64,000 nt of DNA from Takakia lepidozioides (Eukaryota; Streptophyta; Takakiopsida; Takakiales; Takakiaceae). Every line of letters begins with the position of its first letter. Within the stretch, counting starts at the first letter, position 1. The stretch lies in NCBI GenBank assembly GCA_030704615.1, contig CM060731.1, positions 13,392,001 through 13,456,000 of the forward strand, given 5' to 3'. The notes beneath the pieces were generated by a model. It did not search any database and was not told where the DNA came from. It was given only the letters and a program-made list of their open reading frames with translations. Position numbers and translations under genes: made by a program. This document shows, piece after piece, positions 1 through 11,440 of this stretch.

Positions 1-1300
1 GTGGCATTTTCTTGATTTCCATCCTATTGCCCTAGATTTTGGCAGGTCATTGGGGGGTAGGAAAATAAAGTCCGGTCAAAATTTTAAAATTCTTTGAATT
101 CCAAAACTTATAGGAATTTTCGAATTTTCCACCCAAGGGTTACTCACTTTGGGAAAATCCAACTTACCAACTTGGCCCTTAAACGCCCACCACGTCCATT
201 TCGGGCTTTGGGTTTAGAAAATTCTGAATAACTTTTTACATTCTCCATGGAATTGTGTGAAAAAAAAATATAGTGTTCTTGGGCACATGGCACACCAAGA
301 TTCATTGCCTGATTGCCTTGGATCTGCCAGGTTGCAAAGAGGTCTCATCAGGCAAGGAGGGGGTCACGAATTGATAAAGGTAATTCCCGTTGTTATTCAC
401 ACGAGTGTGAGTGGGGGAGAGAAACATGGGATTTTCCCAGGTTTGACCAAGTGGCAACATCACATGCATTGGCCAAATTGGATACTTTTTGGCTTGTTGG
501 ATGAGGGATCTCAAGGGGATGAAACCATGCTAATTTCGCCTCAATCCCATTTGATCCCGTCACTCAAATCTTTAAGCAATTACCAAAAATGGATATGTTT
601 CTCAAAAGTGCCCAATAATGGGGCCCACATTCAACGGTGGTATTTTGTGGATCTGGGGCTGATTGGCCTCAAATTTGGCAGGTGGATGCAGGAGGAAGGT
701 GCGTAATGTGCGGTCAAGTTCTTTAAAAAGTTAATTTTCTGAAAGTTACACCAATTTTTCACTTAAGGGGTCATGTTTTTTGAAAAAGTCAAACTACGGC
801 ACCGGGCGTTTAATGGTTAAGGGCAATGTCCGGGAAATAATTTCAGTTGAACCAGCCAGTAGCCGCTCATTCCCAGCAGCAATCGGCTAAGTGGGTTGGG
901 CAGTCGGTTGCTACCCCTTAGTGGTAACTATACCCGGTCAATTTCTGAGAATTTGTTTTTACAACCGGTAATATTCCTAATGATTTATTTTGTGTTAAGC
1001 TATAAATCCGGCCCTTATAAATATCAACCTGTTGTCAACACAAGTGTCAAATGCACAACAATAAGTAAATAATAATAATAATAAATAATCACAACCAGTT
1101 TTAAGCAATTCAAACAAGTGAAGAACATTGTATCCTTATAGAAGTTGGACCTGTCAATGCCCTCAAACCACATGGAGGCCAAGAATTGAACCCGTGTGGA
1201 CAGGTGAGCTGTGATAGCAGGCAGGGAGTGCAGGCAGGGAGTGCAAGCAGGCGTGGGGCTGAGGCTGCGAGAGCAACGTCCAGACCAGTGTTGTGCGGGT
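1..1300. other. Non-coding stretch with a diverged repeated block
   Basis: No convincing gene is visible. A block around 25-150 (a GGCAGGT stretch followed by a GTCAAAATTTT-type run) has a loosely similar counterpart around 665-790, which suggests an old tandem duplication of roughly 640 bp. The open frames here lack codon structure or recognisable domains. Confidence 0.35.
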
Positions 1301-1314
1301 ATCCGCTTAGGCGG

Positions 1315-1515
1315 GTTGAAACCGGCGGTTCCGGTTCCGGTTCCTTGGAACCGGTACCGGACACTGGAACCGGAACCCGGCGCCCAGGAACAGGAACCGG
1401 AACCGGGGAGCAAGGACGAGCCGGTTCCAGAACCGGACCCAGCGGGTATGGGTTTTTCCAGGAACCGGCAGGAACTGGAACCGGGGGTCAGTGGCGGTTC
1501 CGGATCCGGTTCCCG
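1315..1515. repeat. GGAACC-type simple repeat, first block
   Basis: This block is built from degenerate GGAACC/GGTTCC hexamers. Because the hexamer is self-complementary, it makes long glycine/serine/threonine-rich open frames on both strands that are not genes. A sister block lies at 2163-2350, and together they flank about 650 bp of G/C-rich and then A/T-rich DNA. Confidence 0.8.
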
Positions 1516-2162
1516 CACTAGGGTTTTGTTTTTTTTGTTTTTTTTTCCCCTGATCTGTCGTCTCTCACCTCCAATCTGCGCGATCTGCTGCAGTAGCGCG
1601 ACTTCAGTAGGGAGCAGCGCATAGCAGCACGGGGAGGAAGGAGCAACGCGCCTCAGAGCGGGGGAGAGGGATCAGCGCGTGGGGCAGCGCCTCGGCGCGT
1701 GAGGGAGGGAGCAGCGTTTTTTTTTTTTTTGGGTTGGTTTTCCTGGTTCTGTAGTCTCGCACCTCCCACCTGCACGATGTGCTGCAGCAGCGCGAGCATC
1801 AGCACGGGGAGGGAGCAGCGCAGGGAGGTAGCATCGTAGGTAGCAGTAGTTTTGTTTTTTCTTCCTTCCACGTTGTATCGTCTCTCACGTCTGTTTTTGA
1901 ATAGTGAGGAAGTTCACTTAGATGACAACAAGGAGTTGATTGCAGAGGCCGAGTTGTTTGAGATAAAATGATTTCTTTGTGTACTCTACACATTAATTTA
2001 TACTCGCTTACATTGCATTATTATTATTTCATAAATTTGTATATGAATTTTGTGTTGTTTCTTTTCAACATGGTCAAAAGATTTGATATAACTAATGGGG
2101 ATTCACAAATCATTTTCAGATTTATAAAAAACGATCAAAATTTTAATATATATTTTTAAATT

Positions 2163-2352
2163 CAAACCGGAACCGGAAACTGGAACCGGCGGTTCCTTCC
2201 CAAGAAATACCCGGAACCGGAACCAGAATCTGCTCATGAATTTTGGAACCGGAACCGGCACCGGAACCACTTCATAAAAAAGAACCGGATCCGGAACCGG
2301 AACCGTCTCTTTAAATATACCAAGGAACCGGAACCGGAGGTTCCTTCAATAT
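2163..2352. repeat. GGAACC-type simple repeat, second block
   Basis: A second cluster of GGAACCGGAACC-like hexamers. Both blocks lie close to a phrase like AACCGCACAACACTGGTCCAGAC; the copy near 1285 reads in the opposite orientation to the one near 2360. The 1.28-2.37 kb interval may therefore be one element with inverted ends. Confidence 0.7.
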
Positions 2353-2869
2353 GGCAAGAACCGCACAACACTGGTCCAGACTTAGTTGGGTTTGCCCGCA
2401 GCCCCGGCCTCTTGAGTTCACCTAAACGCCCTTCCTCGGATGTAACCCGGCCTGGCACGTTCGATTTTTGCCATGTGGCGGACTTCGATGGCCATTTCCG
2501 TTTTTTGTAATATAAAAAAGGCCGGAATCCGTCCAGGCCTTGCCAACTAAGGCAGATTTCCTGTCTGTAATGAAATGGAAAGGCAAATATCCTTCCTAAA
2601 AGTAGGGCACCCGGTTGATTTCCACTTCGGCCATTTTTTCCCTAGGTTCCATTTCCTGAAGTTTCATATTTTATTTGGAAATTCTGGAATTCAGTCGGCT
2701 AGCATGTAACTGGCTGCCGGTTCTCCCCGTTGGTTGGTTAAGGGTAAAGGCGGAGGCCTGAAGTATGGTGGAGAGAGGTGTGAGGGGTGGGGTTGCCCAA
2801 ACCGCATAGCTAGGGCGTAACGCTAATTCATGAATTGGTTCCTTATCGCAGAATTCTTTTCTGTGCTGC

Positions 2870-3275
2870 CGGCGGGAGAGTGGACCCCGCGACAAGCACC
2901 CCAACCTCCACGGACTGTGCAGAGTGGACCCGGTGGATAGGCACCCCAGCCTCCACAGACTATTCAGAGTGGACGGTCAAGCAGACTGTTGGGGTGGACC
3001 CAGTGGGTAGTCGTCAAGCGGAGTGTGCACCATAGATGGTCGAGCGGACTGCGACCCGATGGATGGCGAACTGCCCCGTGGACCCCATGGATAATGACCC
3101 CATGGATGGCGGACTGCCTCATGGGACCCGTGGATAATGACCCCATGGATGGCGGACTGCCCAGTGGACCCGGTGGATGTGGACCCGATGGATGGCGGAC
3201 TGCCCCCTGGACCCGGTGGATGGGGACCCGATGGATGGCGGACAGCCCCTGGACCCGGTGGATGGGCACCTAGGC
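2870..3275. repeat. Minisatellite of GTGGACCC-GGTGGAT units
   Basis: Tandem units of about 30-45 bp contain GTGGACCCGGTGGAT and GGATGGCGGACTGCC. The repeats open all frames and give Gly/Pro/Trp/Asp-rich pseudo-proteins on both strands, which are rejected as genes. Confidence 0.8.
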
Positions 3276-3810
3276 ATGCCATGGGCTGTATTAACCCTTA
3301 ATCGACGAGCAGTTTTTTGGTGGGCCACCCCAAAAAACGGATATACCTTCACGGATGAGAACATATCTCCTTGGCCCCAAACATCCAGGGGAATGAACCT
3401 TACAATTTTCATCCTACCTACTGCATCTTCCTTCCAAAGTTTCAGAGTGTTTGAACGTTCCAATTGTTATATTATAACAATTTTGCATTGTTGTTTTTTC
3501 AAAGACCATCATATTTCACCTTGCATTTTCTCCTTTGACCAAGGATTTGCCCAATGTTTTTTATTTTTCTTTGGAAATGCCTTCCACATTCTGAATGGAG
3601 GGCACCTCCAGGACACTCACACCAAATTTCACATCCAAATTCCAAGTTTGGGAAGGGGTCGGTTTGTGTGTGAAAACAAGGGGGGGTAAATTAGGTTGTA
3701 AGTACTCTACAAACAGGAAACACTCGGGAGAAGGGGAATTCCCCAATGGAATTAAAATTCCAACAGTAGAAAGGTGCAGTGCCCGTAAGCCTAAGCCTCT
3801 GAAAATTGCT

Positions 3811-4333
3811 TCTCATTGTTGAATAATTGGGAGTTTAAGGCTCCCATGCACGGTTGTTGGGCGCCCTGGGTGGCCCCACCGCAACCTATGACCCAACCTG
3901 GGTGGGTCAGCCGCGAGACTCAGCCAGGGTGGGTCTACCCGTATGGTCTGCCGCGAGGTAGGGTGACCTTAGGCGGAATTGGGGCTGACTGCGGCTGTTT
4001 TTTAGGTTAAAAGATAAAAAAAAGTAGCAAGCTGCGGGTAGTGCGGTGGTTGGGCGCATTGAGTGATACCTACGAGATTGTGGGTTCAACTCTGGCTGTG
4101 CCAAATGTGCATTAACGATGGTTCTGGCCACGCGACGAGCATACCCTATCCTCGAGAAGACCCGACTTGCCCTGTCAGCAAACAACCTGCCAACAGACCG
4201 GACCCTGGGCGCTCGAGAAGACCCGACTTGCCCTGTCAGCAAACAACCTGCCAACAGACCGGACCCTGGGCGCCCTACATCCGTGCATGGGCCCACTGCC
4301 TGAGCCTAAACTCCCAATTATTCAACAATGAGA
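3811..4333. mobile_element. Small inverted-repeat element (MITE-like)
   Basis: The left end (TCTCATTGTTGAATAATTGG, continuing GAGTTTA) is mirrored by the right end (TAAACTCCCAATTATTCAAC, continuing AATGAGA), giving terminal inverted repeats of about 28 bp around 520 bp. Inside are a 61-bp direct tandem duplication (starts at 4152 and 4213, CTCGAGAAGACC) and a possible RNA polymerase III box B (GGGTTCAACTC near 4083). No clean target duplication is visible and no protein is encoded, so it is non-autonomous. Superfamily is unknown. Confidence 0.6.
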
Positions 4334-4900
4334 GGCGTGAAATTTTCACTTGAAAATTCCAAAACCGAAAAAAAAAAAAAAACCCGAAAGAGGAGATTTT
4401 CATTTGGGTGAAATTTCTGGTGAGGTCCAACTCAGGCAATCAGTGGCCGGACCGGCCAATGTTTCCCGGTGGGTTTTCCAGGCCACGCCCCTTTCAACCC
4501 CGCGAGGTGAATGGCTTCCCTGGAAGCGAAAATCGTGGCACCCGGCGTGGGTTTCCAAGAGCCCATAACATTCGCGGGCACCAACTGCCATGAACTGCCC
4601 ATCTGCCTTGCCACATGGCAATGGTGGCGAGCCCTGGGCCTCAAATTCCAACCCCCCCTTCACTTCGAAAAATCCCCGGCGGCGCTGTAGATATCGATTT
4701 CGGCCGTCGTAAAGTTGAGTGTTTAGAGCTCGCTGGCCGCTACGTTATTCGTTCAGGTGCCATTTTCATCCGACTTCATCCCTGTGAGATATTCCAGGGA
4801 TAATAAAGACAGCTGACCTTATTCGGGTCGGCTCGTTGTTTTAGTAAGGGTTAAGGACCTTAATATTAAGAAATAGTTTGCTATAAACTTGATAAGATGT

Positions 4901-4976
4901 ATTGTAAGAGAAGGATGTGGACCAATAGGTGGGGATGAGGCTAGTGAGAGATTTTGTACCAATAATATGTCCAGAC
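4901..4976 (-). repeat. Dispersed repeat, matches 42,807-42,882 inverted
   Basis: About 76 bp starting ATTGTAAGAGAAGG and containing CCAATAGGTGGGGATGAGG is nearly identical to the reverse complement of 42,807-42,882. This marks a dispersed repeat family whose larger LTR-like copies lie at 42.8-44.8 kb. Confidence 0.7.
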
Positions 4977-7900
4977 ATAAACATGTTAGGCGTTGACATG
5001 GCTTGGATGAACATGTACATGACACAAGTCATTGTGGGGTCCTCAACCTAGATAGGTACCAGCATTAGTGAGGTCAATCGTTAAGGGCCTAGTGGCCTTT
5101 GTTGACTTAGGAGAAAAACCAACTCAGTGAGACAGTGAAAAACAGACATAATTTTGCGAAACTACTGAGGATATATTATGTAATTTGCTACCTCTTGTAT
5201 ACAGTGGCCAAATTTCAAGAGATTGAAATTCAAAGAAAATGCCACCGTTCAATGTGGGGACGAATTTTTGGGCTGTTACAAAAGTAGAGTGATTTTCTCT
5301 TGGGGGATGACATTCATTTATTCTAAAACCCCTACCCTTCCATCTACTTGATATCTTACATCCAATGAACTAAGCAGCACCTCATTTTGCCCAAAAATGA
5401 GATGTTGGCACTTGGTCAAAGCGGGGGTCACTTTTGAGTTTACAAGCAGCTTGTGAAGCCAGAGTTTTTCAATCTGCTTTGCATTGAGCATCAACTCTCC
5501 TCTCCCTCCTCCATGTGCATCCATACCCACCTAAGCGCCTCCTAATATGATTGCATGAGTGGGATTTGAACCCAATATTCTGCCCCACTTGGCAGCTCAT
5601 ACATGAACACAAGGGGGAACTGTATGGCCCCCCAAGTGTGCACCCCCGCTTGGGAAGGGGACTAACACCTATGACCTCTGACAAAATTCCCTATAGCAAT
5701 CTACCTATAGGAGGAACTAAATCTGCTCTGCACAAAAGCTCAGCTAATTTCTAAGCTGAATGTTAAAGCTGCAGCTTGAAGTCTGAATCAGGTTGCTCTA
5801 CACCAGAATCTATCTGCATTAACAGACCGGCCCATTACAACCTGCACCACAACATCATCATCCCCTCATCATCCTCACAATGCCTCCTGTTGCACCATAC
5901 CAGAGCCCATATTTGCAACATATGCCAACAACTCAATACAGAACACGCCTGAACTACCCAATTTGACAAACTGAATATACTATCCTGCACAACGCTCCCA
6001 AGCGACACAGCTCTCATATATCCTCTTCACACATAACCCAATCATAGAACCACCTACACTTAACGTAAGCAAATGTCGATGGTACTCATTATTAGACAGT
6101 CTACCACATAAAAAAGTTTTTGGAACATCTGATTATGCACTCTAGAAATATTCTCAGTGTTCCCTCAAGCTCAGATTTCATTATCTGCTCCAGCCTGATA
6201 AATAAGCAACTAATGCATAGAGAGCTATGTATCTGCTGATCTACAGGAATCTCACAGTCACCTCAAGCACATGATATACTGATGCATGGATTATGTTTCC
6301 TCATGCTAACTTGGCCTCCTAACATCTAAGCCTTCCAGGGGCCTATGTACTTACTACTATTACTGTACTCTGCATTGATCACACTTTGTAGCCCATGGCC
6401 ACAATTCCTGTAATACGTAGAGGATAGCCCATGCGACCTAGATTTTCTGTAGTGGACAGGCAGGAAATCCCACCTAAGAGATTTCATTAGTGACTCAAAC
6501 CCTATATACCTATGTTGTGGCTTCATCTTGGCCTAGTCGCACAAGGAATACATACATAATTTATGGAGCTGCAATGCAAGCCTATGTAGGACATCATTGA
6601 CTTAACAATATGCCGAACTCTGCTCCATTAAGCACTCCCCTTAAGGCCTTCCTGGCCAGAAGCCAACACTAGATATGGACAAACACTATCAATTCATGGT
6701 TGAGTTCGTGTTTTCATGTACTCGACATATCCATATATATGGCCCTTGCATTTGCTCTTTGCAGTGCTAAGGGTCCATGCAGGGGGACTGTTCACCTTCA
6801 CAGTCTGTCCTGATCAGCAATCTCTATGAGCAATCTAGCTGGTCCTAGTCTGCGTGATGATAGAACTAGAGCCATATAAGCTTTGGAGATACATAAATTT
6901 TATGCGCAACTACACAGATACAAACATGGCTATTGGAGATATCATGAGTTCCTGTGAGTCCTCTCTTCATTTACTCCATGTGGGTTTGAATATCCAATGT
7001 CACTTGAGCTCTAGAATCCAGTAAATTTCAGGTCGAGAAATGCTTCAATCAACTCTCTACCTCTCCAAGCATCTTCGGCAGCATCTGGGCAGCATGGAGT
7101 TCAGACCTTAGACTTACCACTATTGACAAATGTGTCCATGTGTACTCAATATACCAGCTCTCCAACACACCTCTACGGCATATATTGCAACCTTGGAAAA
7201 TCAGTTACAAATAGAGAGCAATGCCGCCAACTAACCTCCCATGTCCCAAGCAGTGAGATTCCAAGAGGTGGATTAAAAAGTTCTGTCTGTAAACCACCAA
7301 TTCAAGGTCAACGTGCTACCCTATTCACATGTTGGATGGTCAGTATATACTTGCGTGTGTGTTTTGGGGATTCACATCCAATGGAAACGCCCTCTTTATC
7401 TATGGAATCACCACACTGTCATCGCAAAGTTGTCTGGACAGAGCTATGTACAGGTTAAAGTGTCACAGGTTGAAGTGCTCAAGGCATTGCAAAATGCAAC
7501 CAAAAAGTGTTGACTGCGGTAGTCATGAATTGGGAGAGATTTCATCTAAAGAACACATTAGCTTAAAATTGAAGAAACGTAAGCTCTATATGTATCAATG
7601 TTCAACAACGTTCCAGGTGCTGGACCAAGAGGGTTGGGCAAACTTAGTTATCAGCAGAGTCACACTACATGAATACAGCGATTGCATGGAAAACAGAGTA
7701 TAGGGAGGATTTTAGGGTCAGAGAGAAGAAAAGAAAATGTCAGACCAGTAAATTTGAACGAAATTCCACGGAACGAAATTCCAACGGACGAATTCCAACC
7801 GACGAAATGCCAGCGGAATACTCCAGATAAGGCCGCCAGTCACGTTGGGTCTGACAAGGCCTCACTTGCAGATCTAGGTCTCGACCAGGGGAGTTTCCAT

Positions 7901-8050
7901 TCAAAAGGATGTGAGGGAGGATCAGAGAGAGTTTTCAACATCTCATTGCATCAACCTGAGGCTTTGGTTCTGATAGAGGAGAGTTTGGCCTTTGCGGGAG
8001 GAGGGCTGGAGGTCAGGGATCTGATCGAGGAGAGTTCTGAGGAAGGAGAG
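4977..8050. other. Intergenic region upstream of the cullin gene
   Basis: No recognisable protein or RNA gene. The frame of the downstream cullin stays open back to 7682. That extension (repeated NEIP/TDEF-type peptides, GAACGAAATTCC repeats) does not resemble cullins, so I treat it as 5' untranslated or promoter-proximal DNA. Confidence 0.4.
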
Positions 8051-10669
8051 ATGGGGACGAACAAGATGAAGATAATTGACCTGGAGGAGGGATGGAACTT
8101 CATTTACGAGAAGGGCATCGCCAAGTTGAGGGAAAATCTGGAGGGTGTGCAGCCTGAGAAACAGTTAGACTCCAAGGAGTATCGTGATGATCTGTACACA
8201 ATAGTGTACACATGTGGCATCCCGGACTTGAGGAAAAATGTAGAGGGTGTGCAGGAGAAACAGTTCAATGCGGAGGAGTATATGGATCTGTACACAGTAG
8301 TGTACAACATGTGCAGTCAGGAACCCAACTACTCACAACAGCTGTATGATAGATATAGACAGTCATTTGATGAGTACCTGACTACGGTCGTTTTACCCCT
8401 AGTGAGAGGAAAGCATGGTGAGTGTATGCTGAGAGAGCTTGTTTCTAGTTGGAAAAATCACAAAATCATGATCAGGTACATGTCACGGTTTCTTCAATAT
8501 CTGCATCAGCGCTTCATCAGCAGTAACTTGCTTCCCGGCCTCGTTGAAGTGGGCCTGCTTTCTTTTCGTGACCTGGTTTACGGAAATATCAAATACCAGG
8601 TGAAAGACGTGGTCATCTCCTTGATTGAGCAGGAGGGTGAGCAAATCGATCGTTTGCTGAAGAATGTGCTCGACATGGTTGTGGAGATTGATGTGGGTAA
8701 CGTAGATGTATACAAGGCCCATATTGAAGCTCACATGCTCCAAGACACTGTTGCTTGCTACTACTCTTGCAAGGCAGCGTCTTGGTTGCAAACGGATCAG
8801 TGTGCGCAGTACATACTGAAGGTGGAGAATTGCTTAAGAAGAGAGGAGGAAAGAGCTGGCTTTTACATTCAAGCTAGCAATCAGAAAAAGTATATGAAGA
8901 AAGTTGAGCATGAGCTCCTTTTACAATATCAAACTCAGCTGCTGGAGTGGTGCCCTGCTTTACTAACAGATGACAAAGTGGATGACCTTTCACGTATGTA
9001 TAGATTGTTCAGCAGGATTCCCAAGGGCTTCTCAACTATCTCTGGCGTCTTCTTTAAGCATGTTGCAGATGCAGGAGCTACATTGGTACAGGAACAGCAA
9101 GCTAAGGATGCAGATGCAGCCTCTGCATATTTGGTCCACCAAGATGTTGACCAAGTCGAGGATGCAGTATTGGACAAGCAGACTTGTAAGGGTGCACATA
9201 TTGCAGCCTCTGCATACTTGGTCCAGCAAGATGATAACCAAGCTGAGGACGCAATATTGGTGACCAAGCAGGCTAAGGGTGCACCCTCAAATGCAGGAAA
9301 GGTATATTTGGTCGAGAAGGATGCAGTTTCAGCTAACCTGGTTGATGCAAGAGCTGCATTGGTCAAGAAAACCAAGGTAGCGGAGAAAACAAAAACCATC
9401 ATGAGGGAAACTGTACAACAGCATGCATTGGTTGTACGCACAATGGAGCTCGTGAGCCAGCTCCACGATAGATATTCTCATTACGTTGGCAAATGTTTTG
9501 CCAACCATCCCCTATTCCAGAGGGCATGGAGGGAAGCCCTTGAGCTGTTTTGCAACAAGCTGAATGTGGCCAGGTGCACCACAGAAGAGCTGTTGGCCAC
9601 GTTCTACGACAGCCTAATGACTAACGGTGGAATTGAAAAGCTGAGTGATGGAGCAGTTGAAGAGACCATTCAAAAGGTGATAAAACTTCTTCTGTACAGC
9701 AATATTGACATGGACCACTTTGCAGAATTATGCAGGAAGAAATTGGCTCGCAGACTCTTGACCAATGTAACCGCTAATGTCAGTCATGACCGCAGATTTC
9801 TGAGGAAACTGAGGCAACAATGGGGTGAACAATATACCTCCAAAATGAAGGGCATGATCACAGACCTCACAGTACTGGCAGAGGAGAACCACAGCCTGTT
9901 CGAGGATTATGTAGCCCACAATGTAACTACCTCAAACAGGACCTCGAAAATTGATTTTTCAGTGAAAGTTCTCACCTCCTGGTTCTGGCCGAAGTACATT
10001 TCTTCGGACCTTGCTTTGCCTCCAGAGATGCTTGAATGTGTTCAGGTGTTCAATGAGTTCCACGAGACAACAAAAAAGCGTCGGAAGTTGAGGTGGATAT
10101 ATTCTTTGGGTTCATGCATTATAAGCGCAACGTTTGATGCCAAGCCCATTGAGCTCATTGTCTCCACCTATCAGGCTGTAATTCTTCTGCTGTTCAACGT
10201 ATCAGACAGGTTGAGCTACTCTGAGATTAAGAGGCAAGTGAATCTAGCAAATGGTGAGACCCTCAGATTGCTTCATTCTTTGTCACGTGCCAACTACAAG
10301 ATTCTGAAGAAAACCCCTGGTACAGAACCTGTGGGAGAGACAGACTGGTTTGAATTCAATGCCAATTTCACTCACGAGATGAGTCGGGTCAAGATTCCCT
10401 TGCCACCCTTAGATGAGAAGAAGACAGCCATACAGGATGTGTACAAGGATAGGCGCTACGCCATTGATGCAGCAATTATGCGTGTCATGAAGAGTCGGAA
10501 AGTTTTGTCACATCCACAACTCGTTCAACAGTGTATGGAAAAATTTGTGGGCATGCTCTCCAAGCCTGATCTTGACATGGTGATAAAGCAGCGAGTCGAC
10601 AACTTGATCGGGCGAGAGTACTTGGAGCAGGACCAGAATGATCCGAACATCCTTAAATATATAGCTTGA
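8051..10669 (+). CDS. CUL1: CUL1-like cullin, intronless
   Basis: Cullin scaffold of SCF ubiquitin ligases: the N-terminus binds SKP1/F-box adaptors and the C-terminus binds RBX1, in nucleus and cytosol. The ATG at 8051 gives an 872-aa protein opening MGTNKMKIIDLEEGW, like plant CUL1; an open frame continues upstream but is not cullin-like. Seen: N-terminal cullin repeats (about residues 10-340), DDKVDDLSRMYRL, the KKLARRLL stretch of the cullin-homology domain, and the C-terminal neddylation motif AAIMRVMKSRK with the acceptor lysine at about residue 814, ending ILKYIA. Odd points: a partial duplication near residues 30-90 (two copies of LYTIVY/LYTVVY units), an insertion of about 100 residues (348-450) made of ASAYLV-type repeats, and no introns although plant CUL1 genes are intron-rich. 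Plant CUL1 is about 740 aa. It may be a retrocopy or a diverged paralogue. The family call is firm; whether it works is not. Confidence 0.9.
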   Translation: MGTNKMKIIDLEEGWNFIYEKGIAKLRENLEGVQPEKQLDSKEYRDDLYTIVYTCGIPDLRKNVEGVQEKQFNAEEYMDLYTVVYNMCSQEPNYSQQLYDRYRQSFDEYLTTVVLPLVRGKHGECMLRELVSSWKNHKIMIRYMSRFLQYLHQRFISSNLLPGLVEVGLLSFRDLVYGNIKYQVKDVVISLIEQEGEQIDRLLKNVLDMVVEIDVGNVDVYKAHIEAHMLQDTVACYYSCKAASWLQTDQCAQYILKVENCLRREEERAGFYIQASNQKKYMKKVEHELLLQYQTQLLEWCPALLTDDKVDDLSRMYRLFSRIPKGFSTISGVFFKHVADAGATLVQEQQAKDADAASAYLVHQDVDQVEDAVLDKQTCKGAHIAASAYLVQQDDNQAEDAILVTKQAKGAPSNAGKVYLVEKDAVSANLVDARAALVKKTKVAEKTKTIMRETVQQHALVVRTMELVSQLHDRYSHYVGKCFANHPLFQRAWREALELFCNKLNVARCTTEELLATFYDSLMTNGGIEKLSDGAVEETIQKVIKLLLYSNIDMDHFAELCRKKLARRLLTNVTANVSHDRRFLRKLRQQWGEQYTSKMKGMITDLTVLAEENHSLFEDYVAHNVTTSNRTSKIDFSVKVLTSWFWPKYISSDLALPPEMLECVQVFNEFHETTKKRRKLRWIYSLGSCIISATFDAKPIELIVSTYQAVILLLFNVSDRLSYSEIKRQVNLANGETLRLLHSLSRANYKILKKTPGTEPVGETDWFEFNANFTHEMSRVKIPLPPLDEKKTAIQDVYKDRRYAIDAAIMRVMKSRKVLSHPQLVQQCMEKFVGMLSKPDLDMVIKQRVDNLIGREYLEQDQNDPNILKYIA

Positions 10670-11263
10670 GGGTTACATATTTTGCTCACTTCAGGTGTGA
10701 CAGTATTTATAGGTTTGTGAGCACTTCCTGTAATCAGGTGCGAATGTTGAACTTCTTTGTACATCTTTCTACTGTGCTATCTGCATCCTCACAAAGATCC
10801 GAACCCTCTAAAATATGTAGCGTAAAGGCTACATGTATAATATTCTGTACACTACTGATTGGGTACAAAATTTGAGCACTTCCTAAAATCAGGTGTGGAT
10901 CTGGTGAACATTTTTGTGAGGGTTCTTACCACCACGGTCTGCAGCCATACTTATCTTGCATGCCTCACCAACTGTGCAGTTTATGCAACTCCATCATATC
11001 TGCTTAAGGAAAATGCATGAGATCCATAGGTTCCTTGAAGCTGCTACCTTGGGAATCCTGCTGAAGTGGCAGTATACTTGAGAGGTCATCGGCCATGCAC
11101 CTTATAATGACTCTTTAAAGCATGGCAGTGCTAGTGAACCCTAGAGGTGCAGGGTGCTCTTTTTCTAGCGCTATGAACTGAACATTGTGACAGAACATTT
11201 TTCACTGTTAGCTTGAAGGTATGGCCAATCCTTTCCTTCTCTCTTTTCAGGCCCTCGCCCTGC

Positions 11264-11440
11264 AGCATGTAGAGTGCACAAGAATCCTATTGAATCCAAG
11301 ATGCTGCCTAGCGAGAGTAGTAAGCAGCACTATCTTCCAGGAGAGTGTAAGCTTCAAGTCCGTTCTGTTATGCATCCATGTCTCCCACATCCATCTCCTC
11401 AAAGTCAGCAATGTAGCAATGTATGATCGATTTGCTCCAC
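11264..11440 (-). pseudogene. Antisense decayed fragment of the cullin gene
   Basis: The reverse complement of this segment aligns with the cullin gene at about 8642-8830, covering the region coding the VEIDVGNVDVYKAHIE to CKAASWLQ part. Landmarks shared in order include CAAGATGCTGCC/CAAGACGCTGCC, GAGAGTAGTA/AAGAGTAGTA, CCCACATCCATCTCC/CCCACATCAATCTCC and GATCGATTTGCTC. Identity by eye is roughly two thirds, with frameshifts. It lies about 600 bp past the cullin stop in opposite orientation. Confidence 0.65.

Noticed and set aside
1024-1624. Overlapping open frames of 111-164 codons in the GGAACC block
   Set aside because: Translations are Gly/Ser/Thr/Pro/Arg simple repeats on both strands, produced by the hexamer.
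2964-3282. Open frames on both strands in the 3-kb minisatellite
   Set aside because: They repeat the unit in every frame; low complexity and no domain.
5540-5580. Pol III box B (GGGTTCAAATCCCACTC on the minus strand) as a SINE or tRNA
   Set aside because: No box A at a workable distance upstream and no tail or duplication.
7682-8050. Cullin start at the first ATG (995 codons)
   Set aside because: The first 123 residues are repetitive and unlike cullins; the ATG at 8051 gives the family's usual N-terminus.
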